This document shows, one piece after another, positions 46,003 through 54,655 of a stretch of DNA of 64,000 nucleotides. The stretch lies in contig NZ_JACJPF010000044.1 of the NCBI RefSeq assembly GCF_014695915.1, positions 1 through 64,000 of the forward strand, given 5' to 3'. The translations under genes and the position numbers were made by a program. The DNA is from Trichocoleus sp. FACHB-40. Lineage in GTDB: Bacteria; Cyanobacteriota; Cyanobacteriia; Cyanobacteriales; FACHB-T130. Position 1 is the first letter of the stretch. Each line of letters starts with the position of its first letter. Below the pieces are notes generated by a model, which searched no databases, was not told where the DNA came from, and was given only the letters and a program-made list of their open reading frames with translations.

Positions 46003-46389
46003 ATGGAAACCACAGGAATTCATCACGTCGCCATCATTTGCTCTGACTATAAAAAATCAAAACAATTTTATGTAGAAGTTTTAGGATTTTCCGTTATAAA
46101 AGAAACATTCAGAGAAGAAAGAAATTCTTATAAATTAGATTTAAGAGTTGGTAGCAGCGCTCAAATAGAATTATTTTCGTTTCCTAATCCGCCTCAAAGA
46201 GTGAGTCGCCCAGAAGCTTGCGGATTGAGGCATTTAGCTTTTGTAGTTGAAAATATAGATAAATCAGTTTGCTATTTAAAATCTAAAGATATACAAGTAG
46301 AAGATATTAGAATCGATGAAATTACTGGCAAGCGGTTTACTTTCTTTAGCGATCCAGATGGATTACCTTTAGAGATTTACGAGAACTAG
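46003..46389 (+). CDS. VOC (glyoxalase I-like) metalloprotein, YaeR/GloA2 type
   Basis: A 128-residue vicinal-oxygen-chelate protein with two beta-alpha-beta-beta-beta modules. Likely metal ligands: His8 (GIHHVAI), Glu in QIELFSF, His in GLRHLAFVV and Glu in LPLEIYEN. It resembles the SMU1112c/YaeR group, whose reaction is not firmly known; glyoxalase I activity should not be assumed. It follows menH by 80 bp with similar AT-rich codon use, so the two may form a transcription unit. Confidence 0.85.
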   Translation: METTGIHHVAIICSDYKKSKQFYVEVLGFSVIKETFREERNSYKLDLRVGSSAQIELFSFPNPPQRVSRPEACGLRHLAFVVENIDKSVCYLKSKDIQVEDIRIDEITGKRFTFFSDPDGLPLEIYEN

Positions 46390-46453
46390 AAAAACTGCCT
46401 CAAATCAGAATATTTTGAGAAAGGTGCGTTAAGAATAACGTAACGCACCCTAA

Positions 46454-46626
46454 GAGGATGTCCTAGAAGTGTCAAAAGTTAGCTTGATCCCCTCAGCCCC
46501 CGCGCTAACGCGCCGCTGCGCTAGAGAAAAGGGGGGAGAATTAAGTCTTAGTCCCCCTTAAAAAGAGGGATGCAAGGGGGATCTCGACCGTCTAAGCGTC
46601 TCGATTATGACTTTTCAGACATCCTC
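46454..46626. mobile_element. MITE with GAGGATGTC ends and TAA target duplication
   Basis: A 173-bp element with terminal inverted repeats GAGGATGTC...GACATCCTC; the inner ends (AAAAGT/ACTTTT) are also related. It is flanked by TAA on both sides (46451-46453 and 46627-46629), which looks like a 3-bp target-site duplication. No open reading frame of note inside; a transposase would have to act in trans. Confidence 0.75.
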
Positions 46627-46663
46627 TAAGAAATCTGGTTTCTTTTTTGGCTTATGCCTTTTT

Positions 46664-47326
46664 TCACCCAGAGGCTTTTAGTTCCTCTTTCAGCATTTGC
46701 TGATAAATCCTCGGCAACTTGCTACTCATGGAATTGTTTTCTATCCCATACCCTAAACTTGTCCAAGTGCCAGAAAGCCGCCGCAAAACCTGATTTATCT
46801 TACCTTGCCGCAGTAACTCAGAAATGTTAACACCCCAAGCACCTGCGTCGCTCAACCAAGCATAAACCACCGCATCCTGAAATTCCGCCTCAAAGCTATA
46901 AGACTGCCAAAACATAAACTCAAACGGATGTGGATGATAGCGCTTAGCCTTCTCAAACCAAGTCGTGTTGATCATCTGATAGCGTCCCGCCGCAGTTGAG
47001 CAATTTCCCATATTTGGGCCATTAACAATTGTGACGCACTGCTGAGGGTGATTGCTGAGGTCGCGGACGCGATCGCCACCGTAGATCACTGAGTAAGGAT
47101 GAGCCACATTTGCTTCGCTGGCAGAAATTGTCCGCATCAAAGCGCGAATATAAGGATCGCCTCCCTGCATCACCAGAGGCTGTGTCCCGTCTGCCCCTCC
47201 AGATGGGTCTAATACTAGGCGCGATAGCGGTTTTTCGCAAGCCCTTATGTAAAAGAGCAAGCATAGCAATCCAATGATGCCAGCGATCGCCGCGGTTCTC
47301 TGCTTTTTAGGTGACGTCTCAATCAT
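46664..47326 (-). CDS. Membrane-anchored lambda-lysozyme-like (GH104) muramidase
   Basis: A 220-residue protein with one N-terminal membrane helix (about 12-28) and a domain matching lambda endolysin R in order and spacing: catalytic Glu71 in ISASEAN, YSVIYGGDRVRDLSNHP, then STAAGRYQMINTTWF, and SGTWTSLGYGIEN. Such enzymes are lytic transglycosylases that cleave peptidoglycan. The membrane anchor, the lack of phage genes nearby and the 4-bp overlap with the preceding SDR gene suggest a domesticated wall-remodelling enzyme (inference). The N-terminus would place the domain in the periplasm. Confidence 0.88.
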   Translation of the reverse strand: MIETSPKKQRTAAIAGIIGLLCLLFYIRACEKPLSRLVLDPSGGADGTQPLVMQGGDPYIRALMRTISASEANVAHPYSVIYGGDRVRDLSNHPQQCVTIVNGPNMGNCSTAAGRYQMINTTWFEKAKRYHPHPFEFMFWQSYSFEAEFQDAVVYAWLSDAGAWGVNISELLRQGKINQVLRRLSGTWTSLGYGIENNSMSSKLPRIYQQMLKEELKASG

Positions 47327-47985
47327 GCTACCTCAGCAAAAAGTTGCTCCCAGCTTTTTGGAGAAGCTTCCGGCTTAGCAATGACTTCCACAATTTTGTT
47401 TTGAGCCGCTGGTTGAAATAGTGCTTCCACACACGTCTGCGCCACTTTCTGACGGGGAATGCTGCCACTCAAAGACAGGGTATCTGCGTTATACATTACC
47501 ACCGAGTCTGAGCTGTCTTCATTCTTCAGACCCCCTGGACGCACAATTGTGTAAGTCAAACCGCTTTTCTGAATATACTCCTCAGCTTGCTTCTTCCAGA
47601 CGAGAATCAGCCAGAAAAGGTTCAGCGGATGGAAAAATTGAGAAGCACCAATTGAAGAAACCAGTACAAATTGCTCAATTCCCTTAGCTTTGGCTGCATC
47701 TACTAAATTTTTTGTGCCTTCGTAGTCTACCTTGTACGGTGCAGTCGGGTCAAAACCTGGTGCGGCACCAGTAGCACATAACACTACCGTACTATCACCC
47801 AAAGCAACACTGAGAGTTTCTGGCTTCAACACATCCCCAACTACTAATTCCGCCGCATCTGGGAGAATTCCCCTAGCTTTTTCCCTGTTCCGTACTAACG
47901 CCCGAACAGGTATATTTCGCTTCACCAGTTCTTGTACAATCCGGCGACCAGTTTCTCCCGTTGCCCCTGCTACAAATGCTTTCAT
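47323..47985 (-). CDS. SDR-type NAD(P)-binding protein (atypical SDR)
   Basis: A 220-residue atypical short-chain dehydrogenase. The glycine-rich motif GATGETGRR at 8-16 binds NAD(P); LVSSIGAS and YTIVRPGGL follow family positions. The YxxxK catalytic pair of classical SDRs is not obvious, which is common in the atypical group (NmrA/Ycf39-like, Tic62-like). It probably acts as a regulator or an oxidoreductase with unknown substrate. The stop codon overlaps the lysozyme-like gene start by ATGA, indicating translational coupling. Confidence 0.88.
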   Translation of the reverse strand: MKAFVAGATGETGRRIVQELVKRNIPVRALVRNREKARGILPDAAELVVGDVLKPETLSVALGDSTVVLCATGAAPGFDPTAPYKVDYEGTKNLVDAAKAKGIEQFVLVSSIGASQFFHPLNLFWLILVWKKQAEEYIQKSGLTYTIVRPGGLKNEDSSDSVVMYNADTLSLSGSIPRQKVAQTCVEALFQPAAQNKIVEVIAKPEASPKSWEQLFAEVA

Positions 47986-48204
47986 CCCTTTCTCCGTATA
48001 TTACACGTGTCCACTTTTGAATTCGCAAGCTATGCTTATTGGACAGAGAAAATTTTTATTTTGCAGTAAAGTCCAACTTTTCAATTGTATGAACTATGAG
48101 GCGTTGTCGTCTTTTAGAAAAAAAATGCAATTTATGGAAACAATTGGACTCTTTGGGGGAATCCTTTATATAGGGAAACGGCAACCATCGCAGGAGAGCA
48201 GGTG

Positions 48205-48876
48205 ATGCAGTCACAATTTGTTGATAGTCAAGCGATTGAGATTCAGTCAGCAATGTGCAATCTAGAACCAAGTTTCATGGAGTTAGACAATTTAGTTGTA
48301 GAAGCCGACAGTACGATTGAGCCAACGCGGTTTCACACTCGCTTTGAAGACAGCATGGAACTGTATACCGATGCTCACACAGTAGCTAAGTATCTGGATA
48401 CTCACCAAGGTTGGTTCTGTCGCTGTGCCCACCCGATGGCAGCCCAACCCCTGGGAGAAAACGGCTATTCGCTAGTAATAGGGCGTTTTGGAGCTTTTGG
48501 CTATGAGGTAGAGCCAAAAATCGGCTTAGAACTGCTACCCCACGATCGCGGCGTTTATCGTATCCAAACGATACCGATTCCAGATTACGTGGCTCCGGGC
48601 TATGAGGTTGACTATAAAGCGGTGATGGAATTGGTGGAAGTACCGACAGATGGGTTAACCATCACCCGCGTTCAGTGGCAGCTGGATTTAACAGTTTACC
48701 TGCGGTTTCCCAAGTTTATTTACAAGTTGCCCAAGTCTGCGATCCAGAATACAGGCGATCGCTTACTCGCGCAAATCGTCCGCCAAGTTTCCCGCCGTCT
48801 CACCCACAAAGTGCAGGAAGACTTTCACACCACTCTCGGCTTACCCTTACCGAAAAAAGCGAGAAAAAAGGGCTAA
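48205..48876 (+). CDS. DUF1997 family protein
   Basis: A 223-residue soluble protein conserved in cyanobacteria and plastids (DUF1997), of unknown biochemical function. Visible landmarks: FCRCAHPM, GRFGAFGYEVEPKIGLEL and TVYLRFPKFIYKLPKSAIQ; a basic C-terminal tail KKARKKG. It looks like a lipid- or START-type beta-rich domain, without proof. ATG 48205 is chosen over GTG 48202 because CAGGAG lies 8 bp upstream. Confidence 0.85.
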   Translation: MQSQFVDSQAIEIQSAMCNLEPSFMELDNLVVEADSTIEPTRFHTRFEDSMELYTDAHTVAKYLDTHQGWFCRCAHPMAAQPLGENGYSLVIGRFGAFGYEVEPKIGLELLPHDRGVYRIQTIPIPDYVAPGYEVDYKAVMELVEVPTDGLTITRVQWQLDLTVYLRFPKFIYKLPKSAIQNTGDRLLAQIVRQVSRRLTHKVQEDFHTTLGLPLPKKARKKG

Positions 48877-48878
48877 TG

Positions 48879-48920
48879 GCTAATGGCTAATAGGTCTTGA
48901 ACTAGCTATTAGCCATTAGC
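48879..48920. terminator. Heptamer-built hairpin between convergent genes
   Basis: GCTAATGGCTAATAG (48879-48893) pairs perfectly with its inverse (48906-48920). The arms are TAATGGC-type heptamers. It sits between the stops of the DUF1997 and DUF4079 genes. No T-run, so termination is plausible but unproven. Confidence 0.55.
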
Positions 48921-48924
48921 TAGG

Positions 48925-49464
48925 TTACATCTTGCTAATAATCCTTTGCAAAATTTCCACACCACTGAAAGCTTGCCAGGCAAACAGCGCCAAGAGAGCA
49001 GAATTCAACACAATGTGAGTGTAACGCGCCCAATCGTGACCCTTTTGCATATAGGGAGACAGGGAAGCTGAAACCGCAATCATACCTGTCATGCCTAACC
49101 CAGCTAGAAGGTGAGGCCCAAAAAACAGTTTTTCATTGTTGATGTAAGTAGCGCCCATACCGATAAGCGTACCGATTACCATCAACCCTAAAAGCACTGA
49201 ACCTACCTGGTAGTGCCGGACATTATATCTGCCTTTAATCAGCTCTTTCTTGGCTTCCCCTTCAGCATATCTAGTTTTTCGGAGTTTAACGCCTAAATAG
49301 AGGGCATAGACGGATACACCTAGCAGCACCCACATTAAAGCTGGGTGAATGAAATTAAGCCAGGGTTTAATCGAGACGGGGATCTCCAAGCTCATAAGAT
49401 TCGGATTATTAAGGAACTTTATAAAAATTAGCATAATCCCCATCTGTCCTTGGGTAGTGGCCAT
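48925..49464 (-). CDS. DUF4079 family membrane protein
   Basis: A protein of up to 179 residues with four membrane helices, in the DUF4079 family of cyanobacteria and plant chloroplasts. Family segment IHPALMWVLLGVSVYALYLG is followed by a charged loop LRKTRYAEGEAKK, and HYQVGSVLLGLMVIGTLIGM, HLLAGLGMTGM and THIVLNSALLALFAWQ. Function not established. The start at 49464 gives 23 extra residues; ATG at 49395 (MSLEIPVSIKPW) is an equally good start and may be the true one. The upstream repeat element begins 7 bp before the longer start. Confidence 0.82.
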   Translation of the reverse strand: MATTQGQMGIMLIFIKFLNNPNLMSLEIPVSIKPWLNFIHPALMWVLLGVSVYALYLGVKLRKTRYAEGEAKKELIKGRYNVRHYQVGSVLLGLMVIGTLIGMGATYINNEKLFFGPHLLAGLGMTGMIAVSASLSPYMQKGHDWARYTHIVLNSALLALFAWQAFSGVEILQRIISKM

Positions 49465-49470
49465 TACTTA

Positions 49471-49579
49471 TACAGCGCTTTTCGGGCGAGTGAGGTAAGG
49501 TACACAGATACCCGACTTCTCCAAGAAGTCGGGTATCTCTCCAGATAGCCTGTACTTCATTCGACTGGAAGCCGCTGTA
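49471..49579. repeat. MITE-like element with AGATACCCGACTT core
   Basis: A 109-bp element with imperfect inverted ends (TACAGCGC...GCCGCTGTA) and a central perfect palindrome AGATACCCGACTTCT with AGAAGTCGGGTATCT. It lies between DUF4079 and the RND gene. A 73-bp portion recurs inverted inside tpsB at 22867-22939, and the core also occurs in the 16797 element. Confidence 0.85.
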
Positions 49580-49631
49580 AAAACGATTATCTCGTTCCTA
49601 GTCAGAGATTATGAACGAGATAATTGCTTGG

Positions 49632-52600
49632 TTATTTAAGTTTTATCTGTTCCTTTTTGCTTTGTGAAGGACTTGGGTGTTCCTTGCTTCGAAAAGCCTT
49701 GCGAGATTTCTTTTTAAAACTAAATCGCGGCAATTTCACAGATGGGAACTGGTGCAGCAGCACGTAGAAGCAGGGAATAATAAACAACGTTAGCAGTGTC
49801 GCCAGAGATAGACCGGAAAACACCACAACGCCTAGCGGTTGCAGAAATTCTGAGCCTTCCCCGATTCCCAGCGCCAAAGGAAACAAGCCGAGAACCGTGG
49901 TGATGGTGGTCATCATAATCGCTCTCAGGCGCATGGGAGCCGCTTTTAAAATCGCCGCTTGTCGGTCGATGCCTTCTTGTTCGTGAATCTGGTTAGCCAA
50001 CTCCACCATGATGATGGCGTTGTTTACCACAATCCCCACCAGCAGCACCGCACCGACTAGCACCGTAGCACCGATAGGGGTTTGGGTGATATAAAGCCCC
50101 AGAATTCCGCCCGCTAAAGCCAGCGGTACCGTGAGCATAATCACCAAGGGGTCAATTAAGGAGTTGTATTGTACCGCCATAACGACGAAAACCAAGAAAG
50201 CAGCTAAACCTCCTAAAATTGTCAAGGAGTTTTGCAACTGCTGATTCGTTTCCGCTGTCGAACTGGGTATCACGCTCACACCTTCAGGTAATCGCAAATT
50301 CCCCAGTACCTCGTCTACCTCTGTCAGGGCGTCGCTGAGGTTAGCTCCTTCGCTCAGACTACCCGCAATGATAAAAACCTGTCGTTGGTTAATCCGCTGA
50401 ACTTCACCGGGGGCTTGACCTTCGGAAATGGTCGCGACATCACCCAACCGAACTAAGCTGTTGTTATTGACAAATAAGGGAATTTGTGCAAGCTGAGAAG
50501 CGCGTTCTACAGATTCTTCATTGAATTGTACGCGCACATCTACTAAGCGATCGCCTCTTTGCAACTGAGTCGGGACTGACCCCTCGATTGCCGTCTGGAT
50601 CGTTTGCCCAATGTCTTGCGTCGTCAAACCCAACTCTTCTGCACGCTCCCAATCTGGTCGAATCTGCACTTCTGGTTGTCGAGAGTCAGCATCAGGTCGG
50701 AAAGTTGCACTTTTTACCTGCTCATCCAAGGCTTGCAGCGCTTGCCGCCCCGCTTGTTGCAACCGCTGCTCATCGTTTCCCTGGAGGATGATATCCACAT
50801 CCGCCCCCCGCACTGGCGAGTTACTGAGGATAATCCCTCGTACCTGACCGGGATTCAATCGCAGACGAATCCCCGCCAAATTAAGTTTGTTAAACTCCTG
50901 ATTGACTTTTTCGACAAACTTCTCGACATCTGTACCTTGCTTGAGAGTAATCGAGCTGGAAGCTCGGAGGGGATTGGCATTGGTGGTACTGCCGAACAGA
51001 GAACCTCCGGCTGTGCTAAATACATAGTCGCTTTCTGGCTGTTTAACCAGGATTTCGTCCACCAGTTTCATCACTTTTTGGTTAGTTTCCACGCTAGTTC
51101 CAGGAGGAAACTGGGCAAACAAATTTGCTTGACCTGTATTAATCCGAGGCAGAATTTCTTGAGGAATTTGACCGACCATCCACAAACTACTGCCGCCGAA
51201 AAGCAGAATTATCGCGGCGATTACTAACAACCGATAACGCACTACTCCAGTCAGAAAGCGGGTATAGCTGCCAGTCGCTGCCTCAAATCGGCGGTTAAAT
51301 TCCCGCAAAGGCCAAAACTTACCTACGCCACTCGACCACTGGATTGCCAACAACCGGGAACTGAGTGCTGGCACCACTGTCAGCGCCACCAATAGGGAGG
51401 CAGCTACAGAAAAACTAATGGTAAGAATTAATTCATTAAATAGCAGGGAGAAAAAGCCACCAATCAGCAAAAACGGCAGCACAGACACCAAGTTAGTAGT
51501 CGTAGAGGCAATTAGCGCCGATTCCACCTCGCGACCACTGCGTTCTGCTTGATCGATTACTTGCTGGCTATTCATGCGGGCTTTGCTATCCTGACCCGGA
51601 ATCATGCCAGCACCTTCGGCAATTGTCTCCATCATCACGATAGAGTTGTCTACGACAATCCCCACACCCAGCGCCAAACCACCTAAGCTGAAAATGTTGA
51701 TGGAAAGTCCAAATAGCTGCATTAAGATAATCGCCGCGATAGTCGCTAGAGGAATGGCGATGATAATAATTAAAGTTTGACGGGCGCTACCTAGAAATAG
51801 CATCACCGCCACCGCTGCCAACCCTGCACCCAGCAATCCGGAACTGGTCACGTTGGAGATGGAGTTGCTGATAAATTTCGACTCATCCAGCGTTGCTAAC
51901 AGTTTCATGTCTTCGGGAATTACCCCAGCTTGGCGCAGTTCTTCGATCCGTTTTTTAACTGCATCCACAACCTCGATAGTATTAGCATCCGGTTGCTTTT
52001 GGATGCTGAGTTTTACCGCTGGTTGCCCATTCAGATAGACAAATACCCGCTGGTCTTCTGTCCCATCAATGACTTCGGCAAAATCTCTTAGATAAACGCG
52101 AGATTGCGGTAAAAGCGCGGGGGTTTGCGCTCCTACTGCGCTGGGGGTTGGGGAACCAACTTCAAAGGAGAGATTGCTAATTTCTTGGGCATTCTGAAAG
52201 CGTCCGACGGTACGGGTAAGCGGTTCGGAGTCAGCGCCTTGCAGACGACCGCCAGAGATATCCTGGTTGCGATCGCCCAAAGCATTTAACACGTCTACCA
52301 AACTCACCCCTAGCGCCTGTAAGCGATTCAGGTCAATTTGCACCCGCACTTGTTCTTCCACACCACCCGCAATATCGACGGCGGCGACACCATTGACTAC
52401 ACCGAGTTCGCGGGATAATTCTTCATCGGCAAATACTCGTAAATCTGCATCCCCCAAGGAAGCAGATTGCAGCGCCACTTCGTAAACGGGCAGCTGGGAG
52501 GGGTCAACTTTAAATAAGCGGGCATCTTCGATGGTACTGGGGAGCCTGCTGCGACCCCGGTTAAAGGCAGCAGTGGCATCGTTTAGCGCTTGGTCAATGT

Positions 52601-52907
52601 TGCCACCCGGTTCAAAGTACAAGTCTAAACTTACCTGCCCTTCGCGGGTTTGGGAGTAAACTTGCACCACTCCTTGTGTGGCGCTCAAAGTTTCTTCTAG
52701 CGGCTTAGTGATTTCGTCAACTGCTACCTCTGGAGAGATTCCAGGGGCTTCTAGCCGCACCCCAATCCGGGGATAGGTGATAGACGGCAACAAATCAACT
52801 TGCAGTTGGGAGAGAAAGAAGACTCCTAGCACCAACGTAGTGATGGTGAGCATGAGTGTGCCGATGTGACGGCGGATGGCGATCGCGCTTAAGCTAAATC
52901 CAGACAT
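49632..52907 (-). CDS. RND efflux permease (AcrB/HAE1-like)
   Basis: A 1091-residue inner-membrane proton antiporter with the twofold RND layout: TM1 near 14-30, a large periplasmic loop, TM2-6 (about 340-540), a second loop, TM8-12 (about 865-1060). The proton-relay Asp in TM4 is single (GIVVDNSIVMMETIAEG), rather than the double Asp of AcrB. Segments FEPGGNIDQALNDATAAFNRG and PPGTSVETNQKVMKLVDEIL fit the hydrophobe/amphiphile group. It works with the fusion protein encoded 40 bp upstream on the same strand and an unlinked TolC. Substrates cannot be told. Confidence 0.93.
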   Translation of the reverse strand: MSGFSLSAIAIRRHIGTLMLTITTLVLGVFFLSQLQVDLLPSITYPRIGVRLEAPGISPEVAVDEITKPLEETLSATQGVVQVYSQTREGQVSLDLYFEPGGNIDQALNDATAAFNRGRSRLPSTIEDARLFKVDPSQLPVYEVALQSASLGDADLRVFADEELSRELGVVNGVAAVDIAGGVEEQVRVQIDLNRLQALGVSLVDVLNALGDRNQDISGGRLQGADSEPLTRTVGRFQNAQEISNLSFEVGSPTPSAVGAQTPALLPQSRVYLRDFAEVIDGTEDQRVFVYLNGQPAVKLSIQKQPDANTIEVVDAVKKRIEELRQAGVIPEDMKLLATLDESKFISNSISNVTSSGLLGAGLAAVAVMLFLGSARQTLIIIIAIPLATIAAIILMQLFGLSINIFSLGGLALGVGIVVDNSIVMMETIAEGAGMIPGQDSKARMNSQQVIDQAERSGREVESALIASTTTNLVSVLPFLLIGGFFSLLFNELILTISFSVAASLLVALTVVPALSSRLLAIQWSSGVGKFWPLREFNRRFEAATGSYTRFLTGVVRYRLLVIAAIILLFGGSSLWMVGQIPQEILPRINTGQANLFAQFPPGTSVETNQKVMKLVDEILVKQPESDYVFSTAGGSLFGSTTNANPLRASSSITLKQGTDVEKFVEKVNQEFNKLNLAGIRLRLNPGQVRGIILSNSPVRGADVDIILQGNDEQRLQQAGRQALQALDEQVKSATFRPDADSRQPEVQIRPDWERAEELGLTTQDIGQTIQTAIEGSVPTQLQRGDRLVDVRVQFNEESVERASQLAQIPLFVNNNSLVRLGDVATISEGQAPGEVQRINQRQVFIIAGSLSEGANLSDALTEVDEVLGNLRLPEGVSVIPSSTAETNQQLQNSLTILGGLAAFLVFVVMAVQYNSLIDPLVIMLTVPLALAGGILGLYITQTPIGATVLVGAVLLVGIVVNNAIIMVELANQIHEQEGIDRQAAILKAAPMRLRAIMMTTITTVLGLFPLALGIGEGSEFLQPLGVVVFSGLSLATLLTLFIIPCFYVLLHQFPSVKLPRFSFKKKSRKAFRSKEHPSPSQSKKEQIKLK

Positions 52908-52947
52908 GGTAATTGCTAATTGCTAATTGGTGAATCCCGATTGCCCA

Positions 52948-54387
52948 TTACTGAGTTTCAGAAAGAACACTTAAGCGCACTGGCTCACCATCTTTTAGCG
53001 GCTTACCACTACGGCTTACGAATCTCTCTCCTGGTTTTAAACCAGAGAGAATTTCGACTTTTCCATTTGCGCGATCGCCTACTGTCACCGATCGAGCCTG
53101 CACTGTTGGCTGTTTCCCGTTTCTGTCCAAAACAAATACTGTCGCTTGGCTAGATTTAGGATTTTCGATTTGGGATGTTGAATTGCGTGCCTGCTCAGGA
53201 GCGGTTGCGGCACCACCGCTTCTAGCCTCTCTGCTCCCCTGACCCTCTGTGGGTGAGCTTGCCCCGCCCCTACCGCCGGGTCTCTCTTGCAAGGCAGTTT
53301 GTGGCACCAATACCCGTTCGGAGGCAGTTGACGAAAAGCTCACCCGTGCAAGTAGTCCGCTGCTAATCTCGCCTTTAGGGTTGGCAATTGTGACTTCCAC
53401 TGGGATTTGACGAGCCGCTACATTCGCTGCGGGAGAAATGCGAACTACTTCTCCAAGAAACTCTCTGTTTGCAAAAGCGTCTAGCTGTACTCGTACCGAT
53501 TGCCCAATCCGAATTTTTGACAGTTCTAATTCTGAAACTGGCACCACCACTGTGACGCGACTGAAATCTCCAATTTTCAAGATTTCACTACCTGGGTTCG
53601 CCAAATCGCCTGGTTCTATCCCTTTGGAAACGACAACGCCGCTAATTGGGGAAGTTAATACTGAATAGGATTGGCGTTCGCGACTTTGAGCCAGTACAGA
53701 TTGTTGCGCCTTAACTCTGCCTTGAGCCGCTACGACTGCTTGCTGTTCTGTACTCACCTGTGCCTGAGCAGAGAGCAAAGCTTGTTGAGCCGTTTGAGCC
53801 TCTGTTTGGGCTAATTCTGCTTGTTGCTGAGCGATCGCGCCTTGCCGCGCCAATCCAGCCAGTCGAGCCGCGTCCCTCTGTGCTTGCTGCAATTGAGCTT
53901 TTGCCTGTTCTACCTGTGTCCGTGCATTGCCTACCTGAGTTCGGGCGCGTGCCACTTCCGATTGAAGAGTTGCAAGTTCGGCTTGCGCCTGATTGACGTT
54001 GGTTAACAATATTGTGTCATCCAACTGGGCAACAATTTGACCCTGCGCCACTGTATCTCCCACGTCCGCTTTGAGAGATAGCAGTCGTCCTTCCACTTGG
54101 GGTTGTACCGAGACTTCCCGAACCGGGCGAGTGGTGCCGATAAACTTTATCTCTTCTTGGAGAGTGTCGGTACGAGCGATCGCTACATCCACTGGGGTTA
54201 TCCCTCCGGCTCCTCCCCGTTGTTGCTGTTGTGGAGCTTGAGCATCCGCTTGCTGCTGCGGTAAAATACCACAACTTGACAAGTAAGGCAATAATAAAAA
54301 GGCGAAAGGCAAAAGAAATATTCTTTGACTTTTGCTTTTTCCTTCTTGCTGTGTCTTTTGATTTTTAGTAGATAATTCAGCAGACAT
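52948..54387 (-). CDS. RND periplasmic adaptor (membrane fusion) lipoprotein
   Basis: An AcrA/HlyD-type adaptor of about 479 residues. Signal peptide with lipobox LSSCG predicts a lipid-anchored protein. Lipoyl half-motif VQPQVEGRLLSLKADVGDTV, a long coiled-coil hairpin rich in Gln and Ala (about 120-225), the second lipoyl half, and a beta-barrel. ATG at 54387 is chosen; GTG at 54402 adds five residues. Much of the signal peptide (FLLPFAFLLLPYL) is encoded by GCCTTTT-type repeats. A further repeat-like insertion (QIENPKSSQ, about 53150-53177) lies near the C-terminus. It is 40 bp ahead of the permease gene. Confidence 0.9.
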   Translation of the reverse strand: MSAELSTKNQKTQQEGKSKSQRIFLLPFAFLLLPYLSSCGILPQQQADAQAPQQQQRGGAGGITPVDVAIARTDTLQEEIKFIGTTRPVREVSVQPQVEGRLLSLKADVGDTVAQGQIVAQLDDTILLTNVNQAQAELATLQSEVARARTQVGNARTQVEQAKAQLQQAQRDAARLAGLARQGAIAQQQAELAQTEAQTAQQALLSAQAQVSTEQQAVVAAQGRVKAQQSVLAQSRERQSYSVLTSPISGVVVSKGIEPGDLANPGSEILKIGDFSRVTVVVPVSELELSKIRIGQSVRVQLDAFANREFLGEVVRISPAANVAARQIPVEVTIANPKGEISSGLLARVSFSSTASERVLVPQTALQERPGGRGGASSPTEGQGSREARSGGAATAPEQARNSTSQIENPKSSQATVFVLDRNGKQPTVQARSVTVGDRANGKVEILSGLKPGERFVSRSGKPLKDGEPVRLSVLSETQ

Positions 54388-54402
54388 AAAATTAAATGGC
54401 AC

Positions 54403-54655
54403 GGTGAGGTTCCAATCAGGAGACTATCGGGCTGACCGCCCGACGGGGCGATAAACTAGAAATAGGGTGGCTGTGTATTTAGACTGAAGATACTTTACAA
54501 AGGTTTACTTGTAATCATAAATTGCAAATCGAATTTCTTTAGTCAGCCATAAGTCACGGATATTATTCATCTGCTTCTGTTTTCGAGCAGAAAATCTACC
54601 TTAAGGTACATGACATCTGCTATTGTTTCTTTTAAGAGTTTGATAAATTTAAAAA
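54403..54655. other. Divergent spacer upstream of the RND pair
   Basis: A 253-bp spacer that must contain the RND promoter on the minus strand and that of the secreted protein gene on the plus strand. AT-rich from about 54480. GCCCGACGGGGC near 54440 is a small GC palindrome. No gene or larger repeat seen. Confidence 0.4.

Noticed and set aside
46664-47326. Prophage suspected from the lambda-lysozyme-like gene
   Set aside because: No other phage genes, integrase or attachment sites nearby; neighbours are chromosomal and the protein has a membrane anchor.
47732-48205. Plus-strand frame of 157 codons across the SDR start and the spacer
   Set aside because: Its first half is antisense to the SDR gene and its second half is unlike any protein; the DUF1997 gene has a better ribosome site.
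50604-51227. Plus-strand frame of 207 codons antisense to the RND permease
   Set aside because: The minus-strand RND gene is certain; the antisense frame has no signal or domain and overlaps two further spurious frames.
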